From NCBI RefSeq assembly GCF_001854805.1, contig NZ_MBLO01000036.1:273879-337878 (forward strand): a stretch of 64,000 bases of DNA. Direction: 5' to 3'. Source of the DNA: Pseudofrankia coriaricola (GTDB taxonomy: Bacteria > Actinomycetota > Actinomycetes > Frankiales > Frankiaceae). Numbering within the stretch: the first letter of the stretch is position 1; every line of letters starts with the position of its first letter. The notes under the pieces are model-generated. The model saw only the letters and a program-made list of their open reading frames with translations, searched no databases and was not told the origin of the DNA. Made by a program: the position numbers and the translations under genes. This document shows, piece by piece, positions 16,050 through 24,494 of this stretch.

Positions 16050-16878
16050 GCAGCCAGCGGGCACGTTGAGCGGCAAGGTCGTCATCATCACGGGCGCGGC
16101 TTCGGGGATGGGACGGGCGGCCGCGGTCCGGTGCGCCGAACTGGGCGCGGCGGTGGTCGCCGCCGACCTGAACGCGGACGGCGCGGCCGCCGTCGCCGGC
16201 GAGATCGAGTCGTCCGGCGGTACGGCGCTCGGCTTCGGCGTCGACCTGACCGTCGAGGACGAGGTGACCGCGCTCGTCGACGCCGCGGTCGCTCGGTTCG
16301 GCACGGTGCATGGCCTGCACAACAACGCCTACGCGGTTCATCCGGGAGCGGCGGTCGACCTGGTCAACACGACCCTGGAGGCGTGGGACTGGACGATCCG
16401 GACGTGCCTGACCAGCCAGTTCCTGTGCTGCCGCGCCGCGCTCCCCCACATGCTGCGGGGCGGCGAGGGATCCATCATCAACGTGTCCTCCGGCAACGGG
16501 CTGGCCGGCGCGGCGGGCGCCGCGGCCTACGGCGCGGCGAAGGCCGGCAGCATCATGCTGACCAAGTACATCGCCACCCAGTACGGCAAGTCCGGCGTCC
16601 GGTGCAACACGCTGGTGCCCGGCTGGACCATCGGGACCGGCTGGACGGGCGAGGACAACTACACCGACAGCCAGCAGAAGCTGTTCGACCGCGCGCTGGA
16701 CGACGTGTGCATGCCCCGCCTCGCGCTGCCCGAGGACATCGCCCCCGTCGTCGCGTTCCTCTTCTCCGACGAGGCCAGGTACCTGCAGGCCGCCACCATC
16801 GACGTCAACGGCGGACTGCTGGCCCACATGCCCGGCGCGGCCGGCAGGCCTGCCCGGCCCACCCCGGCCGACACATGA
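16042..16878 (+). CDS. Short-chain dehydrogenase/reductase
   Basis: 278 residues, classical SDR. TGAASGMG binds the nucleotide, HNNAYA replaces the usual NNAG, SSGNG supplies the Ser, and YGAAK the Tyr/Lys pair. It probably oxidises the hydroxyl introduced by a P450. AGGAGG is inside the preceding ferredoxin gene, and its stop overlaps the esterase start. Confidence 0.92.
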   Translation: MSEQPAGTLSGKVVIITGAASGMGRAAAVRCAELGAAVVAADLNADGAAAVAGEIESSGGTALGFGVDLTVEDEVTALVDAAVARFGTVHGLHNNAYAVHPGAAVDLVNTTLEAWDWTIRTCLTSQFLCCRAALPHMLRGGEGSIINVSSGNGLAGAAGAAAYGAAKAGSIMLTKYIATQYGKSGVRCNTLVPGWTIGTGWTGEDNYTDSQQKLFDRALDDVCMPRLALPEDIAPVVAFLFSDEARYLQAATIDVNGGLLAHMPGAAGRPARPTPADT

Positions 16879-17804
16879 GCTCGCCGCGGGCGATGGCGGC
16901 GGCGAGCGAGCAGGCCCGGGCGGTGCACCGGATGCTGCGTGACCAGCGCGGCGCCGCCCGTGCGTCGGCCCCTCCGTCACGCGCCGCGCAGCTCGCCATG
17001 GCCGAGGAGATCGGCAACAGCACGTCCGAGCCGGACGGGGTGACGTTCGAGGATGTCGACGCTGGCGGGGTGCCCGCGCAGTGGGCGCGGCCCGACGGCG
17101 CGCCGACGAACAGGGTGCTCCTCTACCTCCACGGCGGCGGCTACTGCTTCTGCTCGGTCCGCTCCCACCGCAGGCTCGTCGGGCACCTCGCCAGGGCGGC
17201 GGGCCGCCAGGCACTGAGCGTGGACTACCGGCTGGCGCCCGAGCACCCCCATCCCGCCGCCGTGACGGACGCCCTGACCGCCTACCGGTGGCTCCTCGAA
17301 CAAGGCCTCGACCCCGCCCACCTGGCCGTCGCCGGTGACTCGGCCGGCGGCGGGCTCGCCGTCGCGCTCCTGCTGAGGGCGAGGAACGAGGGCCTGCCGC
17401 CTCCGTCGGGCGCGGTGCTCCTGTCGCCCTGGGTCGACCTCGCCATGACGGCCGACAGCCTGACCAGCCGAGCCGACGTCGACGTACGCCAGAGCCCCGC
17501 CGAGACGCGGTGGTGCGCGGGCCAGTACCTCGCCGGTCAGGACCCGCGTGACCCCTACGCGTCGCCGCTCTACGCCGACCTCACCGGCCTGCCGCCCCTG
17601 TACATCCAGGCCAGCGACTGGGACACGCTCGTCGACGACGCGCATCGCCTGGCCGAGAAGGCCCGGCGCCTCGGGGTCGACGTCCGCCTCGATCTCTTCC
17701 CAGAGATGCCGCACGCGCATCAGCTGTGGGCGGGCACCATCCCCGAGGCCGACGACGCCGTCGCCCGCGTCGGCGAGTACCTGCGAGAAAGGGAAACCTC
17801 ATGA
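16875..17804 (+). CDS. Alpha/beta hydrolase, HSL-type esterase
   Basis: 309 residues. The oxyanion motif HGGG (YLHGGGYCF), nucleophile elbow GDSAGG, acid ASDWDTLVDD and a C-terminal His in MPHAHQ form the hormone-sensitive-lipase set. It would hydrolyse an ester or lactone, for instance after an oxygenation in this cluster. ATGA overlaps join it to the SDR and to the LLM gene. Confidence 0.92.
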   Translation: MSSPRAMAAASEQARAVHRMLRDQRGAARASAPPSRAAQLAMAEEIGNSTSEPDGVTFEDVDAGGVPAQWARPDGAPTNRVLLYLHGGGYCFCSVRSHRRLVGHLARAAGRQALSVDYRLAPEHPHPAAVTDALTAYRWLLEQGLDPAHLAVAGDSAGGGLAVALLLRARNEGLPPPSGAVLLSPWVDLAMTADSLTSRADVDVRQSPAETRWCAGQYLAGQDPRDPYASPLYADLTGLPPLYIQASDWDTLVDDAHRLAEKARRLGVDVRLDLFPEMPHAHQLWAGTIPEADDAVARVGEYLRERETS

Positions 17805-18679
17805 CAGGCGCGGCCACGTTCCCGGGCGTCGGCGTGCTCTATCGCGCGACGGACCAGATGCCGTTCCTCGAGCTCGCCTACGCCGCCGCCGATCGGGGCT
17901 TCGCCTCACTCGTCCTCGGTGAGCACACCCACATTCCCCTCAGCTCCGACCCCGCCTGCTTTCCGGGCGCCGGGGACACCATCCCTCCGACTTACCCGCG
18001 GCTGCTCGACCCGTACATGGCGCTCTCGTTCGTCGCCGCGCGGACTCCCATGAAGATTGCGACCTGTACGTCCCTTCCCGCCCAGCACGACCCGATTGCC
18101 CTGGCCAAGGCCCTCGCGACGCTCGACCACCTGTCCGGGGGGCGCCTCACGCTCGGCGTGGGATACGGCTGGAACGCCGACGAGCTGGTCAGCCACGGGC
18201 ACGAGTGGAAGAACCGGCGGGCGATCGTGCGGGAACACGTCGAGCTCATGCGGGCGCTGTGGACCGAGACCGAAGCCGAATACCACGGCCAGTACGCCAA
18301 CCTCGAGCGCAGCTGGTCCTGGCCGAAGCCGGCGCAGTCCTCGATCCCGGTGCTCCTGGGCGCCGCCGGGCGCGGCCTCGCGATGGAGGCGATCGTCCAG
18401 TGGGCCGACGGCTGGATGCCGGGCGGAAGCATCAGCTGGATCGCGAACCGGCTCGTGGAGCTTCGACGCCGGTGGTCCGAGGCCGGACGCCCAGAGTCCG
18501 GCCCAGTCATCTGGGTGGTCCAGGACCCCATTGACGACGACAGGTTCCAATCCCGGCTGGAACGCCTTGCATCACTGGGTGTCGCCGAAGTTGTGGTCGC
18601 CTTCGACACGGTGGACAAGGACGAGATTCTACCGGTTCTCGATCGCTACGCGAAGCTGATCGCGACGAACGCCGGCTGA
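17801..18679 (+). CDS. LLM-class F420-dependent oxidoreductase (paralogue B)
   Basis: 292 residues, closely related to paralogue A at 14953: same GEHTHIP, LDHLSGG, SWSWPKPAQ and ADGW.PGG. The pair probably arose by duplication within the cluster and may act on successive intermediates. It ends the ATGA-coupled run. A 16-bp tandem repeat separates it from the amidohydrolase. Confidence 0.88.
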   Translation: MTGAATFPGVGVLYRATDQMPFLELAYAAADRGFASLVLGEHTHIPLSSDPACFPGAGDTIPPTYPRLLDPYMALSFVAARTPMKIATCTSLPAQHDPIALAKALATLDHLSGGRLTLGVGYGWNADELVSHGHEWKNRRAIVREHVELMRALWTETEAEYHGQYANLERSWSWPKPAQSSIPVLLGAAGRGLAMEAIVQWADGWMPGGSISWIANRLVELRRRWSEAGRPESGPVIWVVQDPIDDDRFQSRLERLASLGVAEVVVAFDTVDKDEILPVLDRYAKLIATNAG

Positions 18680-18721
18680 TCCTGACCCCGCGACGAGTCA
18701 GGGCACGGGACCTGGCGGCAC

Positions 18722-18774
18722 ACAGGGCTGGAATCAAACAGGGCTGGAATGACACAGGACTGGGATCAAACAGG
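18722..18774. repeat. 16-bp tandem repeat, three units plus a partial
   Basis: ACAGGGCTGGAATCAA, ACAGGGCTGGAATGAC and ACAGGACTGGGATCAA, then ACAGG, lie head to tail and end 12 bases before the next ATG. The final partial unit supplies AGGAAGGG, the ribosome-binding site. Unit number could affect spacing or a regulator. Confidence 0.75.
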
Positions 18775-18786
18775 AAGGGACCACTC

Positions 18787-20034
18787 ATGGTCGAGGACAT
18801 CATCCTCTCAGCGGACGGGCATTTCGTCGAGCCCACGGATCTGTTCACCAGCCGTCTTCCGAAACACCTGCGGGAACTCGCGGTCTGGGAGGAGGACTTC
18901 GAGATCGAGCCGCTCGGGGAAGATGGAAACCACCATTTCCGGAAGCTGCACACGCCGGGCTTCGAAGGCTGGGCATACGCCCGTTACCGTCACCACGACG
19001 GAACGCCGCAGTACGGCGACCCCGCCCGGATCATCGAGGACCTCGACCACGAGGGCGTCCGGGCGACGCTGATGCATCCCAACCACGCGCTGTTCGGGTT
19101 GTTCACCCACGACCATCACGAGCTGTCGATGGCGCACGCCCGGGTCTACAACGACTACGCGGCGGAGGTCTTCGGGCCGTACCGCGATCGGGTGATCACC
19201 ACCATGCCCATCCCGATGAGCGATCTCGACGACGCCGTCGCCGAGATCGAGCGGGTGGCCGCCCTGGGGGCACGAGCGCTCATCCTTCCGGCGACGTCGC
19301 CGATCCCGTACACCTCACGAGCGCTCGACCGGGTGTGGGCGGCGGCGCAGGCCCACGGGATGGTCATCGCCTTCCACGTGGCGACCGGCGGCGTGAAGGT
19401 GCGCAAGGACGCGGCGCCGACACTCCAGGCGATGATTGCCACTGCTCAGGCCCAGAACCGCGAGGTGCTGGACGACCAGCTAATCGTCGACCGCTTGATG
19501 GGTGCGGCCGTGCTGGGCCCCGTGGCCGCACAGCGGATCGTCGTGTCGCTGGTCGGTGCCGGGGTGCTCGAGCGGTTCCCAGATCTTCACTTCCTGCTGG
19601 TGGAGTTCAACGCCAACTGGCTCGTCTCGACGATGGCCGCGATGGACAAGGCCTGGACGCTCGGAGTCGGGCAGAACCGCGACTTCTGGGCCGGCACGTG
19701 GGACGACGCCCGCGCCGCCGACGACCAGCCGGGCATGGCCCAGCTGTTCCGGCTCAACGAGCGCTGGCCGTACCCGCTCATGCCGAGCGAGTACGTCCAG
19801 CGCCAGATCCACGTCTCCTTCCAGGAGGACCCCATGGCGATCGCCTGCCGGCACGTCACCGGCATCTCCACGCTGCTGTGGGGCATGGACTACCCGCATG
19901 CCGAAGGGACCTTCGGGCGCAGCCGCCAGGTCATCGACTACCTGTTCAAGGACGTCGAGCCCGAGGAGCGCCAGGCGATCCTCGGCGGCACGCTGGGCGG
20001 GCTGCTCGGCCTGCACGCCCCAAGCCCGGCCTGA
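18787..20034 (+). CDS. Amidohydrolase-2 family hydrolase/decarboxylase
   Basis: 415 residues. SADGHFVEP at the N-terminus, MHPNHALF, AFHVATGG and the C-terminal WGMDYPHAEGTF are metal-binding landmarks of the ACMS-decarboxylase/amidohydrolase-2 group (TIM barrel, mostly Zn or Mn). These enzymes hydrolyse or decarboxylate ring-derived acids. It is same-strand with the P450 cluster 107 bases upstream, so likely part of the same pathway. Confidence 0.88.
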   Translation: MVEDIILSADGHFVEPTDLFTSRLPKHLRELAVWEEDFEIEPLGEDGNHHFRKLHTPGFEGWAYARYRHHDGTPQYGDPARIIEDLDHEGVRATLMHPNHALFGLFTHDHHELSMAHARVYNDYAAEVFGPYRDRVITTMPIPMSDLDDAVAEIERVAALGARALILPATSPIPYTSRALDRVWAAAQAHGMVIAFHVATGGVKVRKDAAPTLQAMIATAQAQNREVLDDQLIVDRLMGAAVLGPVAAQRIVVSLVGAGVLERFPDLHFLLVEFNANWLVSTMAAMDKAWTLGVGQNRDFWAGTWDDARAADDQPGMAQLFRLNERWPYPLMPSEYVQRQIHVSFQEDPMAIACRHVTGISTLLWGMDYPHAEGTFGRSRQVIDYLFKDVEPEERQAILGGTLGGLLGLHAPSPA

Positions 20035-20173
20035 GTCCTGGATCGGGCCTCCGGACGCGCCAGCGGCTTGGCCACTTCCCCTGTCGGCCTCCCGGCACTT
20101 TTCCCGGCGCCCCCTCAGACCGAAGCCGCGCACCCGCTTCGCGCACCGAGACAACCCGCGAGATAGGACGACC

Positions 20174-20413
20174 ATGCAGCGTCTCGACACCTCCCGTATC
20201 GGCACGCCCCATAGACGACTCCGACACCGCCCGGAGGTGGTGCTCTTAACCCTGCCCTTGGCCGCGGTCACCTTCCTGGCCGCCGGCTGCGGAGGCGACG
20301 GAAAGGCCGACACCGCCGGCCGTGTGCGTGCGCGGCGGACTGATCACAGTCCTGGACGACAAGGGTGTACCCACCGTTACAAGCCCATCGGCCAGTCCCC
20401 GATCGAGGGCTGA
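20174..20413 (+). CDS. Short putative lipoprotein, possibly truncated
   Basis: 79 residues. Arg-rich N-terminus, a hydrophobic stretch and the lipobox LAAGC (VVLLTLPLAAVTFLAAGC) mark a lipoprotein signal. After the Cys only about 40 residues remain (GGDGKADTAGRVRARR...). In another frame the DNA reads VRGGLITVLDDKGVPTVT, which looks more protein-like, so a frameshift is possible. The strong hairpin at 20426 follows the stop. Confidence 0.5.
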   Translation: MQRLDTSRIGTPHRRLRHRPEVVLLTLPLAAVTFLAAGCGGDGKADTAGRVRARRTDHSPGRQGCTHRYKPIGQSPIEG

Positions 20414-20425
20414 CAGGATCCGGAA

Positions 20426-20463
20426 GGCCCCCGACAGTCCGCCGACGCGGACTGTCGGGGGCC
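20426..20463. terminator. Perfect 17-bp hairpin between convergent genes
   Basis: GGCCCCCGACAGTCCGC (20426-20442) pairs perfectly with 20447-20463 around a 4-base loop CGAC. It lies between the rightward lipoprotein ORF and the leftward SDR, so it should act as a bidirectional terminator. Confidence 0.8.
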
Positions 20464-20502
20464 GCCGCCCGCCGCCTGCCGACCGCGGGCCCGACCTGAA
20501 CC

Positions 20503-21321
20503 TCAGTCGGGGATCGCGCGCAGGTGGCGGGCCATGGCAAGCGGGGTGACGGTCAGGACGCCGGAGTCGACGGGCAGGGTGACGCCGGTGACCCAGCGGG
20601 CGTCGTCGCTGGCGAGGAAGCCGACCGCCGCGGCGACGTCCCAGCCGGTGCCCTCCGTGCCGAGCAGGCCGGCCTCCTTGCGCAGCGTGTCGACGTAGTC
20701 CGAGGACTGGCCGGGGATCGACAGCACCATCGGCGTGACGATGTGGCCGGGGGCGATGGCGTTGACCCGGATGCCCTGGCGGCCGTGGGCGTAGGCCATC
20801 TCGACGGTCATCGCGAGCATGGCGCCCTTGGCGGCCGAGTAGGCGATCGTGCCGTCCCCGCGCAGCCCGGAGATCGACGCGATGTTGACAACCGAGCCGG
20901 AGCCCTGCGCCGCCATCACCGGGAGCGTGTACTTGCAGGCCAGGAACATCGTGCGCAGGTTGATGTCCAGCGCCTTGTCCCAGGCCTCCTCGGTGATGTC
21001 GATGACCGTGCCGACCGAGGCCATGCCGATGTTGTTGACCAGGATGTCGATGGTTCCGAACGCGTCGACGGCGGCCTTCGCCATCGCCTCGCAGGCGGCG
21101 GCCTTGGTGCAGTCGCCGGCGAAGACCTCCGCCTTCCCGCCCTCGGACTCGATCAGCTTCTTCGTCTCCTCGGCCCGGTCCGCGAACAGGTCGACGAGCA
21201 GCACGCTCGCACCCTCGCGCGCGAGCACCACCGCGCTGGCCTTGCCCGTGCCGACGCCCGGGCCGGGCGTCGAGCCGGCCCCCGTCACGATCGCGACCTT
21301 GCCCTCGACCCGACCGGCCAT
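20503..21321 (-). CDS. Short-chain dehydrogenase with extended glycine loop
   Basis: 272 residues. The nucleotide loop is TGAGSTPGPGVGTGKA, longer than the usual TGxxxGxG and shared with the SDR at 53950. NNIG, the Ser of NIASISG and YSAAK complete the active site. ATG 21321 follows AAGGGG. It follows the thiolase in a leftward operon. Its last ten codons are the source type of the tail found in the relic at 9663. Confidence 0.92.
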   Translation of the reverse strand: MAGRVEGKVAIVTGAGSTPGPGVGTGKASAVVLAREGASVLLVDLFADRAEETKKLIESEGGKAEVFAGDCTKAAACEAMAKAAVDAFGTIDILVNNIGMASVGTVIDITEEAWDKALDINLRTMFLACKYTLPVMAAQGSGSVVNIASISGLRGDGTIAYSAAKGAMLAMTVEMAYAHGRQGIRVNAIAPGHIVTPMVLSIPGQSSDYVDTLRKEAGLLGTEGTGWDVAAAVGFLASDDARWVTGVTLPVDSGVLTVTPLAMARHLRAIPD

Positions 21322-21409
21322 CTGTCGCACCCCTTCCTCGATATCTCGAACGGACGGCGGCTGAGCACCGCCCGTCGTCTCCGTTGCCGACCCGTACGCG
21401 GCGCGCGCC

Positions 21410-22594
21410 CTACGGCATCCGGGTGAGCAGCGCCGCGCCGGCCTCGTAGCCGCCGACGCTGGTGACGGCGGCGACCCGCGCGCCCGCGACCTGCCGCTCG
21501 CCGCACTCACCACGCAGCTGGCGGACCGCCTCGGCGGTGTGGCCGAACGCGGCGTGCAGCCGGCCACCGGAGAGCTGGCCGCCCCAGGTGTTCATCGGCA
21601 GCTCCCCGCCGAGCCCGATCCGCTTACCGCCCTCGACGAACGAGCCGGCCTCCCCCGGCCCGCAGAAGCCCATCGCCTCCAGCCACCACACGGCCTCGAT
21701 GGCGAAGCCGTCATAGATCTCGGCCACGTCGACGTCGGCCGGCCGCAGGTCGGTGCGCGCCCACATCGCGGCCGCGGTGGCGTAGCCGACCCGGCCCATG
21801 TCCTCCCACTGCTCCCAGCTCGGCCGCCCGTCGACGACGCCGGCCATCGCCTCGATGGCCACCGGCGCCCGCAGGTCCGCGGCCGTCTCGGCGGCGGACA
21901 CGACGATCGCGGTGGCGCCGTCGGCGGGCACGTCGCAGTCGTACAGGCAGATCGGCGTCGAGATCATCCTGGACGCCAGGTAGTCCTCGACGGTGAGCGG
22001 CGAGCGGTAAACCGCGTCCGGGTTGAGCGCGGCGTGCGCACGCTGGGTCACCGGGATCCAGGCCAGCTGCTCGCGAGTGACGCCGTACTCGTGCATGTAC
22101 CGGGTGGCGTACGGGGCGATCTGGCAGACGGGCGAGAGCGCGCCGACCGGCAGCAGCCAGGCCAGCGGCCCCGCGGCCGTCGGGTTCGTCGAGCCGTACG
22201 CCGGGCGGCCGCCGGCGTTGCGGGCCGCGCTGCCTTCCTTGACCGTGCGCCAGATGACGACGTGGCGGGCCTGGCCGGTCGCGACCGCCATGGCCGGCCC
22301 ATAGAACGGCAGGCACATCCCCTCGACGATCCCCTGCCGCCAGGACGTCGTGATCCGCAGTGCGTCCTGGATCTCGTAGAGGTCGCCGTTGGCGTAGCCG
22401 GGGACGTTGGCCTTGCCGCCGCCGGGGAACATCGCCAGCCCGTCGACGTCGTCGAGAGTCAGCCCAGCGTCCGCGACCGCCGCGAGAATCGCGTCGAGGG
22501 TCAGCTGGAACCCCGAGCGGTCGACCTGGCGCCCGATCGCCGACTGGCCGACGCCGGAGATGACCGCCCGCCGCTCGAACAGTTCGCCGCCCAT
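21410..22594 (-). CDS. Lipid-transfer-type thiolase
   Basis: 394 residues. GELPMNTWGGQLSGGRLH, VRQLRGECGERQV and VDVAEIYDGFAIE are SCP-x/Ltp landmarks. It pairs with the DUF35 gene five bases upstream. Known Ltp2-DUF35 complexes of steroid degradation perform retro-aldol cleavage rather than thiolysis, so that is an option here. Regulation is probably through the operator at 23284. Confidence 0.9.
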   Translation of the reverse strand: MGGELFERRAVISGVGQSAIGRQVDRSGFQLTLDAILAAVADAGLTLDDVDGLAMFPGGGKANVPGYANGDLYEIQDALRITTSWRQGIVEGMCLPFYGPAMAVATGQARHVVIWRTVKEGSAARNAGGRPAYGSTNPTAAGPLAWLLPVGALSPVCQIAPYATRYMHEYGVTREQLAWIPVTQRAHAALNPDAVYRSPLTVEDYLASRMISTPICLYDCDVPADGATAIVVSAAETAADLRAPVAIEAMAGVVDGRPSWEQWEDMGRVGYATAAAMWARTDLRPADVDVAEIYDGFAIEAVWWLEAMGFCGPGEAGSFVEGGKRIGLGGELPMNTWGGQLSGGRLHAAFGHTAEAVRQLRGECGERQVAGARVAAVTSVGGYEAGAALLTRMP

Positions 22595-22599
22595 CCCGC

Positions 22600-23052
22600 T
22601 CACTCCCCACCGTCGCCGGTGCCGCCGATGCCATCGCCGACGTCGGCCACCGCGACGAAGCTGGGGACGGCGTAGCCGCCGGGCCCCGGCTCGAAACCGA
22701 CCTCGACGGTCATCCCGACCGCCGCGTCCTCGGGCGGGCAGCCGCGCAGCCGGCCGAACACCCGCACGCCCGGGTGGTCGGCCCACTCGACCAGCACCAA
22801 CGCGTACGGCACCTCGAGCCCCGGCATCCAGCGCTGGTAGTTGACGGTGAAGCTGTAGACGTGGCCCCGCCCGGTGATCTCGACGTGCTCCACGGCGCGG
22901 CTCCGGCAGGCGCGGCACATCCCGTACGGCGGGAACGACTCGGCCCCGCAGCCGGCGCAGCGCTCCACGAGCAGGCGGCCCTCGGCCGCCGCCTCCCAGA
23001 AGGCGGCGGTCTCCTCGGTGACGGCGGGCGGTATGCCTACGGTCGCGGTCAC
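22600..23052 (-). CDS. DUF35 OB-fold, zinc-ribbon acyl-CoA-binding protein
   Basis: 150 residues. The rubredoxin-like ribbon CAGCGAESFPPYGMCRAC (C-x2-C-x11-C-x2-C) is followed by an OB fold (GHVYSFTVNYQRWMPG, YALVLVEW). DUF35 proteins bind acyl-CoA and serve as obligate partners of lipid-transfer thiolases. GTG 23052 follows AGGGGAC. It is the first gene of the leftward operon with the thiolase and SDR. Confidence 0.92.
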   Translation of the reverse strand: MTATVGIPPAVTEETAAFWEAAAEGRLLVERCAGCGAESFPPYGMCRACRSRAVEHVEITGRGHVYSFTVNYQRWMPGLEVPYALVLVEWADHPGVRVFGRLRGCPPEDAAVGMTVEVGFEPGPGGYAVPSFVAVADVGDGIGGTGDGGE

Positions 23053-23283
23053 GGGTCCCCTCTGGTCGGTGCTGGGTCTGCAAGGGCCTACCAGTACTGC
23101 CGGCCAGTGCTGCCGGTGCCGGTGCACGTGCTGGGCCGCGAGGTGGTGGCCCGCGCGGCCACGGCGCCGCTCGGAGGTACACACGGCCGGGCGCGGTCCA
23201 GGCGCCCACGGCACCGACCAGTCGCGCCGGCCCTCCGCCCTGGTCATCCCGCCGGCCGGAGCAGTAGCGGGGACGACTTGCGG

Positions 23284-23297
23284 AGTGTACGCTCACT
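23284..23297. promoter_or_regulatory. TetR-type operator, copy 2
   Basis: AGTGTACGCTCACT sits in the 428-bp divergent gap (23053-23480) between the DUF35 and LLM operons. It matches the family core at 12 of 14 positions and could control both directions. I see nothing else in the gap. Confidence 0.6.
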
Positions 23298-23480
23298 TCG
23301 CAATCTAGCGCCACGCCGCCGGTCCACGCGCGGGATTCCCGCCAGGCCGGCGCCCCGGGCACGGCCTTGCCCTGGCGTGCCCGCCCGGCGGCGCTTCACC
23401 ATTGAGCCGCTTCACCACAGAGCACCGCTGGGCCGGCGGCCCGCGAGCCGCCGCGCCGGCATGTCGCGAAGGAGCCCCGG

Positions 23481-24494
23481 TTGCCTGACCGCATCGTCTT
23501 CGGCGCAGCTGCCCTACCGGAGCCCGAGCGAGGCTGGCTCGAGGCCGTGGAGCGCCTGCCGATCGAGTCCGTCTGGCAGGGCGGCCACATCCTTCCGCCC
23601 ACCGGGACCGGCGAGGCCATCACCCGGCTGGCCCTGATGACGGCCTGGACCGAGCGGGTCCGAGTGGGCACCGCGATCCTGGTGCTGCCGCTCTACCAGC
23701 CGGTGGTGCTGGCCAAGCAGCTCGCCGACCTGGACGCCCGCTCCGGCGGGCGGGTCTCGGTCGGCGTGGGGGTCGGCGGCGAGTTCCCGCACGAGTTCGA
23801 GTCGGTCGGGGTGCCACCCGGCGAACGGGGCCCGCGCACCGACGAGGCGATGACGCTGCTGCGCACGCTCTGGGGCGGCGGCCAGGTCAGCCACCACGGA
23901 CGGTTCTTCGACGTCGACAACGTGACGCTGCGCCCGGTCGCCCCGCCGCCCGGGGACAGGATGGCGACCACCGGCCAGCTCGGCGGCCCGCCGTTTCTGG
24001 TCTCGGGCCGCAAGGCCCCGGCGATGCGCCGCGCGGCCAGGCTCGGCGACGGCTGGATGCCGTACCTCATGTCACCGAGCGCGTACGTCCGCTCGGTCGA
24101 GACGATCCGCGCCGAGGCGGCGGCCATAGGCCGCGACCTGGGCGGCTTCGAGTGGATGATGTACGTCTACTGCTCGGTCCGCCGCGACGGCGACCGGGCA
24201 CGGGCCGACGTCGCCTCGTTCCTCGGCGGCGCCTACGGCGACAAGCCGTCGGCGATGCTCGACCGGATCGCCCCCGCCGGCACGCCGGCCGAGGTGGCCG
24301 CCCGGCTGCAGCAGTACGTCGACGCCGGCGTGCGCCACTTCATCATCTCGCCGGCGGCGCACGAGAACACCCTCGAGGTCGTCCAGCTGGCCACCGAGGA
24401 CGTCCTCCCTCGCCTGACCCTGCCCACCGCGCCGCCGGCGCCAGCCGGTTCGGGCAGCCCGGTCGCGGCGCCCTCCGGGCTGGTGTCGCCATGA
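23481..24494 (+). CDS. LLM-class F420-dependent oxidoreductase
   Basis: 337 residues from a TTG start preceded by GAAGGAG. LADLDARSGGRVSVGVGVGG, SGRKAPAMRRAARLGDGW and AGVRHFIISPAA are the family's barrel motifs. It is not a close relative of the pair at 14953/17801. Its stop overlaps the start of the double CoA-transferase (ATGA), so the two proteins probably act in sequence. Confidence 0.87.
   Translation: MPDRIVFGAAALPEPERGWLEAVERLPIESVWQGGHILPPTGTGEAITRLALMTAWTERVRVGTAILVLPLYQPVVLAKQLADLDARSGGRVSVGVGVGGEFPHEFESVGVPPGERGPRTDEAMTLLRTLWGGGQVSHHGRFFDVDNVTLRPVAPPPGDRMATTGQLGGPPFLVSGRKAPAMRRAARLGDGWMPYLMSPSAYVRSVETIRAEAAAIGRDLGGFEWMMYVYCSVRRDGDRARADVASFLGGAYGDKPSAMLDRIAPAGTPAEVAARLQQYVDAGVRHFIISPAAHENTLEVVQLATEDVLPRLTLPTAPPAPAGSGSPVAAPSGLVSP

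Noticed and set aside
18722..18774. CRISPR or iteron origin
   Set aside because: Only three 16-bp units without spacers, no cas or rep gene nearby.
23079..23100. Further ATGCAAGGG half-site (TGCAAGGGCC)
   Set aside because: Only one half is present and the second arm does not match; not counted as a regulon site.
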